A stretch of DNA of 64,000 nt, taken from assembly GCA_910579515.1 (NCBI GenBank), contig CAJTUV010000014.1, positions 1-64,000 on the forward strand. Direction: 5' to 3'. The notes under the pieces were generated by a model. The model saw only the letters and a list, made by a program, of their open reading frames with translations. It had not been told where the DNA came from and ran no database searches. This stretch comes from an uncultured Hungatella sp. (GTDB lineage Bacteria > Bacillota > Clostridia > Lachnospirales > Lachnospiraceae). This document shows, piece by piece, positions 40,806 to 49,533 of the stretch (its first letter is position 1; every line of letters begins with the position of its first letter). The position numbers were made by a program, and so were the translations under genes.

Positions 40806-42296
40806 ATGGCAAAAGTAATTATGATTCAGGGAACGATGTCTGGTGTGGGAAAGAGCCTTTTGACAGCAGGATTGTGCAGGATGATAAAGCGGGATGGGTA
40901 TCGAGTAGCTCCTTTCAAGTCGCAGAATATGGCACTTAATTCGTTTGTCACAAAGGAAGGGCTTGAGATGGGACGGGCCCAGGTAATGCAGGCAGAGGCA
41001 GCAGGAATCAGCCCTCTTGTCTGTATGAATCCGATTTTATTGAAGCCCACAGATCACACAGGTTCCCAGGTGATTGTGAATGGACGGATTTTTGGAAATA
41101 TGAGCGCGCGGGAATATTTCTCTTATAAGCAAAATCTGATTCCAGAGATTAAAAAGGCATTTCGAAAATTGGAGAGTGTGGCAGACATTATTGTGATTGA
41201 AGGAGCTGGAAGTCCGGCTGAAATCAATCTGCGGGAGAATGATATTGTCAATATGGGACTTGCCCAACTTGTGGATGCGCCAGTGCTTTTAGTTGGGGAT
41301 ATTGACAGAGGCGGCGTATTTGCCCAGCTTTTAGGAACGTTAATGCTGCTTACAAGAGAAGAACGAAAAAGAGTAAAAGGGCTGATTATAAATAAATTCA
41401 GAGGTGATGCTTCCCTTCTTGACTCTGGTATTGAACTTTTAGAAAAAAAGGGGAGAATAACGGTCACAGGGGTGATTCCCTATATGGATATCCAACTGGA
41501 GGATGAGGATAGTTTGACAGAGCGTTTTTCTAAGAAGAGGAGGGGAGCAATCGACATTGGAATCATTCGATATCCCAGGATATCAAATTTTACGGATTTT
41601 AATGTGTTTGAACAGATACCTGAAGTGTCTGTTCGTTACATTTCATCAGTTGAAGATGTTGGTCAGCCTGACTTTATTTTTCTTCCTGGAAGCAAGAACA
41701 CTATGAGCGATTTACTTTGGATGCGCCAAAACGGACTGGAAAAGGCAGTGAAGGACAAGGCGAAAATCGTACCTGTCTGCGGTATTTGCGGAGGCTATCA
41801 AATGATGGGAGAGAGGATTTGGGACAGGGAAGGGGTAGAGATGGGAGGCAGTATGGAGGGAATGGGATTACTGCCCGTTGTAACAGAATTACAGCGTGAA
41901 AAAGTGCGGCGTCAGGTACAGGGAACCGTGAATCAGCTAGAGGGGATTTTTTCCACACTTTCTGGTCTTGAATTTGAGGGATATGAAATCCATGTAGGAG
42001 ATACAAAGAGAAGAGAGGATGTCTGTCAACAGGACAAAACAGAGGCAGCGTTTGTGACAGGCAGCGGTAAGAACGTATATGGGACTTATATCCATGGAAT
42101 CTTTGACAAAGCAGAAATCGTGGCAGCCTTAGTAGGTGCATTGGCTAAAAAAAAGGACATCCTTTTGAATCAAAGAGAATGGATGGACTATAGAAACTTT
42201 AAAGAAACGCAATATGACAAGATGGCAGATATTTTGTCAGAATACCTGGATATGGAGGGCGTATATGGAATGCTCAGGGAGGCGCACATTAAATGA
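40806..42296 (+). CDS. cobQ: Cobyric acid synthase
   Basis: Glutamine-dependent amidase that converts adenosylcobyrinate a,c-diamide to adenosylcobyrate by amidating four side chains. The N-terminal synthetase domain begins IMIQGTMSGVGKSLLTAGLCRM (P-loop), with GAGSPAEINLRE and GDIDRGGVFAQLLGT. The C-terminal class I amidotransferase domain has the nucleophile Cys in VPVCGICGGYQMMG and the late His in YGTYIHGIFD. Length 496 aa is typical. Its 3' end overlaps the cobT start by 32 bases. Confidence 0.96.
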   Translation: MAKVIMIQGTMSGVGKSLLTAGLCRMIKRDGYRVAPFKSQNMALNSFVTKEGLEMGRAQVMQAEAAGISPLVCMNPILLKPTDHTGSQVIVNGRIFGNMSAREYFSYKQNLIPEIKKAFRKLESVADIIVIEGAGSPAEINLRENDIVNMGLAQLVDAPVLLVGDIDRGGVFAQLLGTLMLLTREERKRVKGLIINKFRGDASLLDSGIELLEKKGRITVTGVIPYMDIQLEDEDSLTERFSKKRRGAIDIGIIRYPRISNFTDFNVFEQIPEVSVRYISSVEDVGQPDFIFLPGSKNTMSDLLWMRQNGLEKAVKDKAKIVPVCGICGGYQMMGERIWDREGVEMGGSMEGMGLLPVVTELQREKVRRQVQGTVNQLEGIFSTLSGLEFEGYEIHVGDTKRREDVCQQDKTEAAFVTGSGKNVYGTYIHGIFDKAEIVAALVGALAKKKDILLNQREWMDYRNFKETQYDKMADILSEYLDMEGVYGMLREAHIK

Positions 42297-43332
42297 ACTT
42301 TCAGTAGAGAAACCAGATCAAAGTATTTATCAAAAGGTAATGAAAAATTGGGACGCCATAGCCAAACCCCTTGACGGAATGGGCCGGTTTGAGACACTTA
42401 CTGCACAGATTGGAGCGATTCTGGGGACAGATGAAATTGATATCTCGAAAAAGGCAGTGATTATTATGTGTGCAGACAATGGCGTCGTGGAGGAGGGAAT
42501 CAGCCAGTCTGATCAATGTGTCACCAAAGCGGTAGCAAGACAGATGGGAAGAGGCACTTCTTCCGTTGGAAAAATGGCTGCGATCATCAGCGCAAAGACC
42601 ATACCTGTTGACATTGGAATGAACCAAAATCAACAGATAGCAGGCGTGCTGAACAAAAAGATTCGCTGTGGTACCAGAAATTTTAGAAAAGAGCCTGCCA
42701 TGACAAAAGAGGAAGCTATCGCTGCAATCCTGACAGGCGTGGACCTGGTAAAAGACTGTAAAAAGAACGGATACCAGATTCTGGCAACAGGAGAAATGGG
42801 AATTGGAAACACCACAACAAGCAGCGCTGTGGTGACCGCACTGTTGAAATGTGATGCAGCTGTGGTGACTGGAAGAGGCGCTGGGCTCTGTGATGAGAAA
42901 TTACTGCACAAAAAACAGATTATCACAGAGGCGATAGAGAAATATCATCTTTATGAGGCAGACCCGCTGACCGTGTTAGCGACTGTAGGAGGTTTGGATA
43001 TTGCTGGACTTGTGGGAGTCTGTATAGGGGGAGGAGTTTTTCATATACCAGTAGTGCTGGACGGCGTTATCAGTATGACAGCCGCACTACTTGCACACAG
43101 AATCATACCAGGCACAGCAAACTATTTGCTGCCGTCACATAAAGGAAGAGAACCAGCTGTGGAAAAACTGATGGACGAATTGGGGATTGCACCTGTTATT
43201 GATGGGAAAATGGCTTTGGGCGAGGGGACAGGAGCAGTAATGATGTTATCGCTATTGGATGTGGCATTAAGCGTATACCAAAAAAGAACTCTGTTTTCTG
43301 ATATTCAGATAGAGCAATATGAAAGATACTGA
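42265..43332 (+). CDS. cobT: Nicotinate-nucleotide--dimethylbenzimidazole phosphoribosyltransferase
   Basis: Activates the lower-ligand base of cobalamin to its alpha-riboside phosphate. Family motifs present: KPLDGMGRFETLTAQIG near the N-terminus, IIMCADNGVVEEGISQS, GEMGIGNTTTSSAV and the C-terminal ALGEGTGAVM with the catalytic Glu. ATG 42265 has GGAGG six bases upstream, giving 355 aa; it lies within the end of cobQ. The base used (benzimidazole, adenine or another) cannot be told; no bluB or bza genes are in the window. Confidence 0.94.
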   Translation: MECSGRRTLNELSVEKPDQSIYQKVMKNWDAIAKPLDGMGRFETLTAQIGAILGTDEIDISKKAVIIMCADNGVVEEGISQSDQCVTKAVARQMGRGTSSVGKMAAIISAKTIPVDIGMNQNQQIAGVLNKKIRCGTRNFRKEPAMTKEEAIAAILTGVDLVKDCKKNGYQILATGEMGIGNTTTSSAVVTALLKCDAAVVTGRGAGLCDEKLLHKKQIITEAIEKYHLYEADPLTVLATVGGLDIAGLVGVCIGGGVFHIPVVLDGVISMTAALLAHRIIPGTANYLLPSHKGREPAVEKLMDELGIAPVIDGKMALGEGTGAVMMLSLLDVALSVYQKRTLFSDIQIEQYERY

Positions 43333-43355
43333 TTCAATATGGGGGGAATTTCATA

Positions 43356-43889
43356 ATGATGACTCTGGTGATTGGAGGAAGCGGGAGCGGTAAATCCACT
43401 TATGCCGAGAAAATTTCAGTAGAACTTGGGGGACAGTCCAATAAATACTATCTGGCAACCATGAAGGTTTATGATAAAGAGATACAGCAAAAGGTTGAGC
43501 GTCATAGGAGATTGAGGAGCGGAAAAGGATTTCTCACCATTGAACAGCCCATAAGAATCCAAAAAGCGCTTGAAAAGATGGAAGCAGGAAGCAGAATCGC
43601 TTTACTGGAGTGCATTTCGAATCTGACAGCAAATGAAATGTTTGCAGAAGGAGAGGGAGCTGCAGAAAATGAGGTTGCACAAACTGTGGTACAAGGGATC
43701 ACGCTTTTGAAAGAACAGACGACGCATCTGGTCGTGGTGACTAATAACGTATTTGAAGACGGAACGATATACGATGAGGCGACTATGGCATACATACGTG
43801 CAATGGGCAGTATTAACCAAAAGCTTGCGGCGCTTGCGGATCGAATGGTGGAAGTGATAGCGGGGATTCCGATTATGATAAAACAGTGA
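43356..43889 (+). CDS. cobU: Adenosylcobinamide kinase/guanylyltransferase, divergent C-terminal half
   Basis: CobU family protein, 177 aa. The P-loop GGSGSGKST (7-15) and VERHRRLRSGKGFLTIEQP (RHRxxR, TxExP) are canonical. The second half diverges: where CobU proteins normally read NEVGxGIVP followed by an R-x2-RD segment, this one has TNNVFEDGTIYDEATMAYIRAMGSINQKLA. A shorter CobU-like protein at 44673 keeps the missing motif. The kinase step seems secure; the guanylyltransferase half is less so. It lies 23 bases after cobT, with a GGGGGAA site before tandem ATGs. Confidence 0.88.
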   Translation: MMTLVIGGSGSGKSTYAEKISVELGGQSNKYYLATMKVYDKEIQQKVERHRRLRSGKGFLTIEQPIRIQKALEKMEAGSRIALLECISNLTANEMFAEGEGAAENEVAQTVVQGITLLKEQTTHLVVVTNNVFEDGTIYDEATMAYIRAMGSINQKLAALADRMVEVIAGIPIMIKQ

Positions 43890-43899
43890 GGTGATCTGT

Positions 43900-44676
43900 A
43901 TGTATGTAATAAACGCTTTTCTTATCGCAGTCTCCATGTATTCTAAAATTCCGGTTCCTCAGCCTGAATGGAAAGAGGAAAACATGAAGTATATTTTTTG
44001 CTTCTTTCCCTGGATCGGCGCATGGATTGGCGGCTGTATATATCTGTGGAATTATTTGTGCGGCTTTTTCCAGATTGGCACATTTTGCAAAGTGATAATT
44101 TCTGCAGCTATACCGCTGTTAGTTACAGGAGGGATTCATGTTGACGGTTATGTGGACACGATGGATGCGTTGCATTCCTATGGTTCCAGGGAGAAAAAAC
44201 TGGAGATATTGAAGGATTCCCACATTGGGGCATTTGCAATGATTATGCTTATAGTGTATGGCATGATATTTTTGGGAGCGTTTTCAGAAGTTTTGAGCGA
44301 TACATTGTTAAAGATTGTATGCGGCGGTTTTTTTCTGTCTCGCTGTCTGTGCGGAATCAGCGTCATGTCCTTCCCATTGGCAAAAAAGGAAGGGATGCTC
44401 TATAGTTTTGCAAAAAACTCCCATAAAAAAGTTGTGAAAGCTTTTTTGTATCTACAGAGCGTTGGATGTATAGGGGTTTTGTGCTTCTGGTCAGTTGCAG
44501 CGGGGCTTGCGGTGTCAGTGGCCGCCATAGCTGCATTTGGCTACTATTTTTATTTAAGCAGGAAAGCGTTTGGCGGGATAACCGGGGATACGGCCGGATA
44601 TTTTATTTTGCTCTGTGAGAAGTGTGTCGTAGTAGCGGCTGCTTGTATAGATATTTTTATATGGAGATTGGGATGA
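43900..44676 (+). CDS. cobS: Adenosylcobinamide-GDP ribazoletransferase
   Basis: Membrane enzyme joining adenosylcobinamide-GDP and alpha-ribazole(-5'-phosphate) to form the cobalamin skeleton. Several hydrophobic helices are visible. The conserved GGIHVDGYVDTMDALHSYGSREKKLEILKDSHIGAFA segment (metal-binding Asp cluster) is intact, as is FGGITGDTAGYFI near the C-terminus. ATG 43900 with GAGGTGA upstream gives 258 aa; an in-frame GTG at 43891 is the alternative. It overlaps the next gene by 4 bases. Confidence 0.94.
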   Translation: MYVINAFLIAVSMYSKIPVPQPEWKEENMKYIFCFFPWIGAWIGGCIYLWNYLCGFFQIGTFCKVIISAAIPLLVTGGIHVDGYVDTMDALHSYGSREKKLEILKDSHIGAFAMIMLIVYGMIFLGAFSEVLSDTLLKIVCGGFFLSRCLCGISVMSFPLAKKEGMLYSFAKNSHKKVVKAFLYLQSVGCIGVLCFWSVAAGLAVSVAAIAAFGYYFYLSRKAFGGITGDTAGYFILLCEKCVVVAAACIDIFIWRLG

Positions 44677-45056
44677 GATTAGTAATCGGTGGATATGCAC
44701 AGGGAAAACTGGACTATGTGCTCTGCAAATATCAGTTACAAGGATTTATGGTGTGGGACGGTACTTTGCCAAAGGATAAGGAATTGCAGACAAAAACAGT
44801 TGTTATCAATCATTTTCATCACTGGGTAAAGAAACGGATTCAGGAAGGGGGACGTCCAGAGGAGGAAATTCTGATTTTCTTAAAGAGCTGTAAGGACTGC
44901 ATCATTATCTGCGATGAGATTGGAAATGGGATAGTACCAATGGAGGCGTTTGAACGCCAGTACAGGGAACGAGTAGGAAGGATTCTGATACAACTTGCAG
45001 GGGAGGCACAAGAGGTTTGGAGGATTCTATGCGGAATCGGACAAAAAATCAAATGA
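44673..45056 (+). CDS. Short CobU-like protein
   Basis: 127-residue protein starting with a CobU-type P-loop that lacks the final Ser/Thr (GGYAQGKLD, residues 6-14). Its second half carries CDEIGNGIVPMEAFERQYRERVGRILIQLA (from residue 80), which is the guanylyltransferase-side signature of CobU (NEVGxGIVP, R-x2-RE, GR-x3-Q). It lacks the RHRxxR/TxExP region and is about 50 residues shorter than CobU. ATG 44673 overlaps the cobS stop (ATGA). It may complement the divergent CobU at 43356 or be a remnant; its activity is unproven. Confidence 0.82.
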   Translation: MRLVIGGYAQGKLDYVLCKYQLQGFMVWDGTLPKDKELQTKTVVINHFHHWVKKRIQEGGRPEEEILIFLKSCKDCIIICDEIGNGIVPMEAFERQYRERVGRILIQLAGEAQEVWRILCGIGQKIK

Positions 45057-45081
45057 CAGATAGAAAGAAGCGGCTAAAAAT

Positions 45082-46047
45082 ATGGGATATCACAGTATTG
45101 CCTTTTTTTCAGGCTTTTTGCTGGATTTGGTTCTGGGAGATCCGTATTGGCTCCCCCACCCAGTTCGGCTAATTGGAGCGCTGATTGCCGGTTTGGAAAA
45201 AAGGATTCGTAAATGGGGTAAGAAAAATGTCAACCAAGATACCATGGAGTTTTGGCAGGGAGCAGGACTGGTATTGATCGTGACTACCAGTGTGGGAACC
45301 GGAGCTTTTGTTCTTTTGTTTCTGGCCTATAGGCTGCACCCTTATGCGGGTATGATCGTAGAGGCGATTATGACCTACCAGATTCTTGCAGTAAAATGTC
45401 TAAGAGTAGAGAGCATGAAGGTTTATCAATGTTTAAAAGAGGGAGACTTAGCAAAAGCAAGGACCGCGGTTTCTATGATTGTGGGAAGAGATACCGCATG
45501 TCTGGATGAAGAGGGAGTCGCAAAAGCGGCCATTGAGACGGTAGCGGAGAATACCTGTGACGGAGTGATTGCACCGATGTTGCTTCTGGCGGCTGGCGGA
45601 CCTGTCCTGGGATTTTTTTATAAGGCAGTAAACACCATGGATTCTATGATCGGATATCATAATGAGAAGTATTTGTATTTTGGAAAAGTGGCGGCAAGAC
45701 TGGATGATGTTCTGAATTTTATTCCGGCAAGAATCAGCGCAATTTTAATGATTATAGCTTCATTTTTAGCAGGAAAACCTTTTTGTTCCAAGAACGCGTT
45801 GAAAATCTATAAAAGAGACCGTCGTAAGCACGCAAGTCCAAACTCTGCACAGACAGAAGCCGTATGTGCCGGCGCACTTGGAATCCGTCTTGCAGGAGAC
45901 GCCAGTTATTTTGGCAAAATCGTAAAAAAGCCGTATATAGGAGAGGCAAGGCGCAGAGCAGAATATGAAGATATCAGGCGTGCAAACCACTTAATGTATC
46001 TCACTGCGTGGCTGTGCGAGATACTTTGCATTTGGATGATTCTTTAG
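45082..46047 (+). CDS. cbiB: Adenosylcobinamide-phosphate synthase
   Basis: Membrane protein attaching the aminopropanol phosphate (made by CobD) to cobyric acid. The N-terminal GFLLDLVLGDPYWLPHPVRLIG is the family signature. SMIVGRDTACLDEEGVAKAAIETVAENTCDGVIAPML and DAVLNF-like LDDVLNFIPARISA follow. Length 321 aa is typical. The next gene starts 9 bases after its stop codon, behind an AGGAGG site. Confidence 0.95.
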   Translation: MGYHSIAFFSGFLLDLVLGDPYWLPHPVRLIGALIAGLEKRIRKWGKKNVNQDTMEFWQGAGLVLIVTTSVGTGAFVLLFLAYRLHPYAGMIVEAIMTYQILAVKCLRVESMKVYQCLKEGDLAKARTAVSMIVGRDTACLDEEGVAKAAIETVAENTCDGVIAPMLLLAAGGPVLGFFYKAVNTMDSMIGYHNEKYLYFGKVAARLDDVLNFIPARISAILMIIASFLAGKPFCSKNALKIYKRDRRKHASPNSAQTEAVCAGALGIRLAGDASYFGKIVKKPYIGEARRRAEYEDIRRANHLMYLTAWLCEILCIWMIL

Positions 46048-46055
46048 GAGGAAAC

Positions 46056-47051
46056 ATGGGGATTCATGGCGGCGATGTGTACCGAAATCATGTGAGACTT
46101 GACTTTTCGGTGAATATAAACCCTCTTGGTATTCCGCAGTGTGTAAAAGAGGCTTTGCACAGCGCGGTTAGTTATTGCAGCAGATATCCAGATATGGAAG
46201 CAGAGCAGCTAAAAACTGCGGTCAGTAAATATCTGAAAGTTCCAGAAGAATATTTATTGTTTGGAAATGGAGCCTCAGAGCTTTTGATGGCAATCGTTCA
46301 CGGAATTAGGCCGAAAAAGGTTGTGATACCAATTCCGTCTTTTTATGGATATGAAAATGCGGCAAATGCTGTGGACAGTGAAATTGTTTTCTGCGCAGTA
46401 AAGGAAATGGAAAAGTTTTTAACAGAAGAGACAGAGCTTCTCTTTCTTGCCAATCCTAATAATCCATTGGGAAGCCTTTTGAGTAAAGACAAGATCAAAG
46501 AGCTGCTAAGTTTTTGCAGGAACAAGGGTATTTACGTTGTACTGGATGAATGTTTTATTGAGTTTTGCGGGAATCAATCGTCCATCCTCTCTGAATTAGA
46601 AGAGACAGAAGGCTCAGACTGTTTGATTCTTGTCAGGGCATTTACAAAAATCTTTGCAATTCCAGGAGTCCGTCTGGGATACTTGATCTGTAAAAACAGA
46701 AATTTGCGTAAAAGAATAGCCAGGCAGATCCCAGAATGGAACCTTTCCTGTTTTGCACAGGAGGCAGGAATTTTGTGTGCAAGGCAGACTGCATTTATCA
46801 TAGAAACAGAAAACTATGTAACTGAGGAACGAAAGTTCTTGGAAGAAGGATTAAAAAGAAAGGGGCTGCAGGTACTTCCGTCAGCGGCAAATTTTATTAT
46901 GGTATACAGCAGAGAACCGCTATATGAAAGACTTCTCGAAAAAGGAATCTTAATCAGAGACTGTAGTAATTTTAGGGGATTGGGAAGAGGATTTTACCGG
47001 ATTGCCGTAAAGACAAGAGAAGAAAATGAACAATTATTAGAGAATTTATGA
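46056..47051 (+). CDS. cobD: Threonine-phosphate decarboxylase
   Basis: PLP enzyme of the histidinol-phosphate-aminotransferase fold, decarboxylating L-threonine O-3-phosphate to aminopropanol phosphate for the nucleotide loop. HGGDVYR and DFSVNINPLGIP at the N-terminus are CobD hallmarks. FLANPNNPLGSLL and the lysine in RAFTKIFAIPGVRLGY complete the PLP site. Length 331 aa (E. coli-type CobD about 360). AGGAGGAAAC before ATG 46056 decides the start; an in-frame ATG 16 codons earlier lies inside cbiB. Confidence 0.92.
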   Translation: MGIHGGDVYRNHVRLDFSVNINPLGIPQCVKEALHSAVSYCSRYPDMEAEQLKTAVSKYLKVPEEYLLFGNGASELLMAIVHGIRPKKVVIPIPSFYGYENAANAVDSEIVFCAVKEMEKFLTEETELLFLANPNNPLGSLLSKDKIKELLSFCRNKGIYVVLDECFIEFCGNQSSILSELEETEGSDCLILVRAFTKIFAIPGVRLGYLICKNRNLRKRIARQIPEWNLSCFAQEAGILCARQTAFIIETENYVTEERKFLEEGLKRKGLQVLPSAANFIMVYSREPLYERLLEKGILIRDCSNFRGLGRGFYRIAVKTREENEQLLENL

Positions 47052-47061
47052 GGACGTCAAA

Positions 47062-47679
47062 ATGGAATATCTCGATATCGAAAAAAGGAGTTTTCAAATT
47101 ATCACCCAGGAACTTCAAGAAAGAGGGATTTGCCTCCCCAAAGAAGAGGAACTGGTTCTAAAGAGAGTCATTCATACCAGTGCAGATTTTGATTATGTCA
47201 AAACTCTCTGCTTTTCAAACGATGCGGTGAAGAACCTAAAAAAACTGATAAAAAACGGTGCAGACATTGTGACAGACACTAATATGGCATTGGCAGGAAT
47301 TAATAAAAAAGTATTGGCTCAATTTGGTGGTCAAACCCATTGTTTCATGGCAGATGAGGATGTGGCGCTTCAGGCACAACACAGAGGCATGACAAGAGCA
47401 GCAGTCAGTATGGAAAAGGCGGCAGAGATTGACAAACCAGTTATTTTTGTAATCGGTAATGCGCCGACTGCCCTGATAAAATTGTATGAAATGTCAACAG
47501 AGAAGGACTGGACCCCCAATTTTATCATTGGCGTCCCAGTTGGGTTTGTCAATGTGGAGACAGCTAAGGAACTGATATTAGGAACTGAGATTCCGTATAT
47601 CATAAACAAAGGGCGAAAAGGTGGGAGCAACATTGCAGCAGCAATCTGCAATGCAGTCTTATACCAAATGCAGGAGTAA
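47062..47679 (+). CDS. cbiC: Cobalt-precorrin-8 methylmutase
   Basis: Moves the C11 methyl group to C12, giving cobyrinate. The conserved LKRVIHTSADFDY contains the catalytic His. GADIVTDTNMALAGINKK and the C-terminal PVGFVNVETAKELI and NKGRKGGSNIAAAICNAV are typical. Length 205 aa is typical. It is 10 bases after cobD and 3 bases before cbiD. Confidence 0.96.
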   Translation: MEYLDIEKRSFQIITQELQERGICLPKEEELVLKRVIHTSADFDYVKTLCFSNDAVKNLKKLIKNGADIVTDTNMALAGINKKVLAQFGGQTHCFMADEDVALQAQHRGMTRAAVSMEKAAEIDKPVIFVIGNAPTALIKLYEMSTEKDWTPNFIIGVPVGFVNVETAKELILGTEIPYIINKGRKGGSNIAAAICNAVLYQMQE

Positions 47680-47682
47680 AAA

Positions 47683-48807
47683 ATGCGATATGGTTTTACA
47701 ACCGGAAGTTGTGCGGCGGCAGCGGCAAAGGCCGCCGCTTATATGCTTCTGACCGGATATTGGAAGACAGAGATCTCGATAGAGACACCAAGAAAAATTC
47801 TATTTAAGGCAAAGGTTCTGGATATTTGCCGCAACGAAAACGAGGTGCGCTGCGGTGTGGAAAAGGACGGCGGGGACGACCCAGATATTACCACAGGAGC
47901 AAAGATTTATGCAAAAGTCTCTTATTTGAAGGGAAAGGAAAAAGAACAGGAGATTGTCATTGAAGGCGGAATCGGCGTGGGAAGAGTGACAAGGCCAGGT
48001 CTTGACCAGCCTGTAGGGAGCGCGGCCATTAATCGTGTTCCCAGAGAGATGATAAAAAGGGAAGTCCTGGAGGTGTGCAGGGCGGTGGATTATGAGGGAA
48101 GCCTTTTGATAGAAATTTCAGTTCCAAAGGGGGAAGAACTGTGCCAGCGCACGTTTAATCCCAGACTTGGCATTGTGGGCGGTATTTCTATTTTGGGGAC
48201 AAGCGGCATCGTTGAACCTATGAGCAGCCAGGCGCTGTTAGATACGATTCATCTGGAACTACGCCAGAGAAGGGCGTTAGGGTTTGACTATGTAGCGGTT
48301 TCACCTGGAAATTACGGCTTGGATTTTATGAAAAAGGCATATGGATATGATTTGGACAGAAGTGTGAAATGCAGCAATTTTATTGGCGCAACGATTGATC
48401 AGGCGGCAGCGCTGGGATTTCGGAACATGCTTTTGACTGGTCATATTGGAAAATTAGTCAAAGTTGCAGGGGGGATCATGAATACGCATTCTAAAGAGGC
48501 AGACTGCAGAATGGAACTTTTGGCGGCATTTTCTATCAAAGAGCAGGTAGATCTATTTCAGGTCAGAAAAATTTTGGACTGCGCTACTGCAGAAGAGGCG
48601 GTTCCTATTATAGCGGAAAGCAGGAAACTGCAGCAGGTCATGAACAGAATCGTGGAGAGTATTTGCTACTATACGGAAAAACGGGCAGATGGAAAAATGA
48701 AGATAGATTGTATTTTGTATGCCAGTGCTTTTGGTGAGCTGGCAAAGAGCAAGGGGGCAGAAAGATGGTTTACTTTGTTGGAGCAGGAACAGGTGCAGTT
48801 GATTTGA
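47683..48807 (+). CDS. cbiD: Cobalt-precorrin-5B (C1)-methyltransferase
   Basis: C1-methyltransferase of the anaerobic pathway. The N-terminal RYGFTTGSCAAAAAKAAAYML, VEKDGGDDPDITTGAKIYA and GRVTRPGLDQPVGSAAINRVP are the standard CbiD motifs, and LLTGHIGKLVKVAGGIMNTHSKEAD is present later. Length 374 aa is typical. AGGAGTAAAA precedes the ATG; the 3' end overlaps cbiF by 43 bases. Its presence marks the oxygen-independent route. Confidence 0.96.
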   Translation: MRYGFTTGSCAAAAAKAAAYMLLTGYWKTEISIETPRKILFKAKVLDICRNENEVRCGVEKDGGDDPDITTGAKIYAKVSYLKGKEKEQEIVIEGGIGVGRVTRPGLDQPVGSAAINRVPREMIKREVLEVCRAVDYEGSLLIEISVPKGEELCQRTFNPRLGIVGGISILGTSGIVEPMSSQALLDTIHLELRQRRALGFDYVAVSPGNYGLDFMKKAYGYDLDRSVKCSNFIGATIDQAAALGFRNMLLTGHIGKLVKVAGGIMNTHSKEADCRMELLAAFSIKEQVDLFQVRKILDCATAEEAVPIIAESRKLQQVMNRIVESICYYTEKRADGKMKIDCILYASAFGELAKSKGAERWFTLLEQEQVQLI

Positions 48808-49523
48808 TCACTGTCAGGGGAATGAGGCTATTAGGGCAGGCAGATGTGATTATTTATGCCGGTTCTTTGGTGAATCCAGAATTGCTTACGTATGCAAAAA
48901 AGGACTGCCAGTTCCATAACAGCGCAAAGCTGACGTTAGAAGAAGTGATACAGATTATGTGCAGAACGGAAGAGGAAAAAAAAGTAACCGTTCGCCTCCA
49001 CACAGGAGATCCCAGCATTTATGGGGCAGTCAGGGAGCAGATGGATGAGCTTGACAAAAGAGGGATCTCTTATGAGAGCTGTCCGGGTGTAAGCGCCTGT
49101 TTTAGCGCAGCGGCGTCTCTGAACCTGGAATATACGCTTCCAGGAGTTTCCCAATCGCTGATTATTACAAGAATGGCAGGCAGAACCGACGTACCAGAAA
49201 AAGAAAGCATTGAAAGTTTTGCAGCCCATCAAGCCTCAATGGCGGTTTACTTAAGTGCGGGAATGATTCAGGAACTAAGCAGGCGGCTGATAATGGGAGG
49301 ATACGAAAAGACTACGCCGGCTGCTCTTGTCTATAAGGCCACATGGGAGGAAGAAGAGGCGTATTTGTGTACAGTTGAGACATTGTATGAGGTGTCTGTA
49401 AAGTATGGAATTACCAAGACTGCGCTGATACTGGTAGGAGATGCAGTTGTGCATCAGAATTACAGAAAGTCAAGACTATATGCCTCTGACTTTTCTACTG
49501 GATTTAGGAAAAAGAAGGAGTAA
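48765..49523 (+). CDS. cbiF: Cobalt-precorrin-4 C11-methyltransferase
   Basis: Tetrapyrrole methylase. VYFVGAGTGAVDLITVRGMRLL at the N-terminus, DVIIYAGSLVNPELL, LHTGDPSIYGAVREQ and CPGVSACFSAAASL are the family landmarks, and the Ala/Asp-rich SAM pocket is complete. Length 252 aa is typical. It starts 43 bases inside the end of cbiD, so translation is probably coupled. It is followed by cbiG. Confidence 0.95.
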   Translation: MVYFVGAGTGAVDLITVRGMRLLGQADVIIYAGSLVNPELLTYAKKDCQFHNSAKLTLEEVIQIMCRTEEEKKVTVRLHTGDPSIYGAVREQMDELDKRGISYESCPGVSACFSAAASLNLEYTLPGVSQSLIITRMAGRTDVPEKESIESFAAHQASMAVYLSAGMIQELSRRLIMGGYEKTTPAALVYKATWEEEEAYLCTVETLYEVSVKYGITKTALILVGDAVVHQNYRKSRLYASDFSTGFRKKKE

Positions 49524-49533
49524 TGGATCTGCT

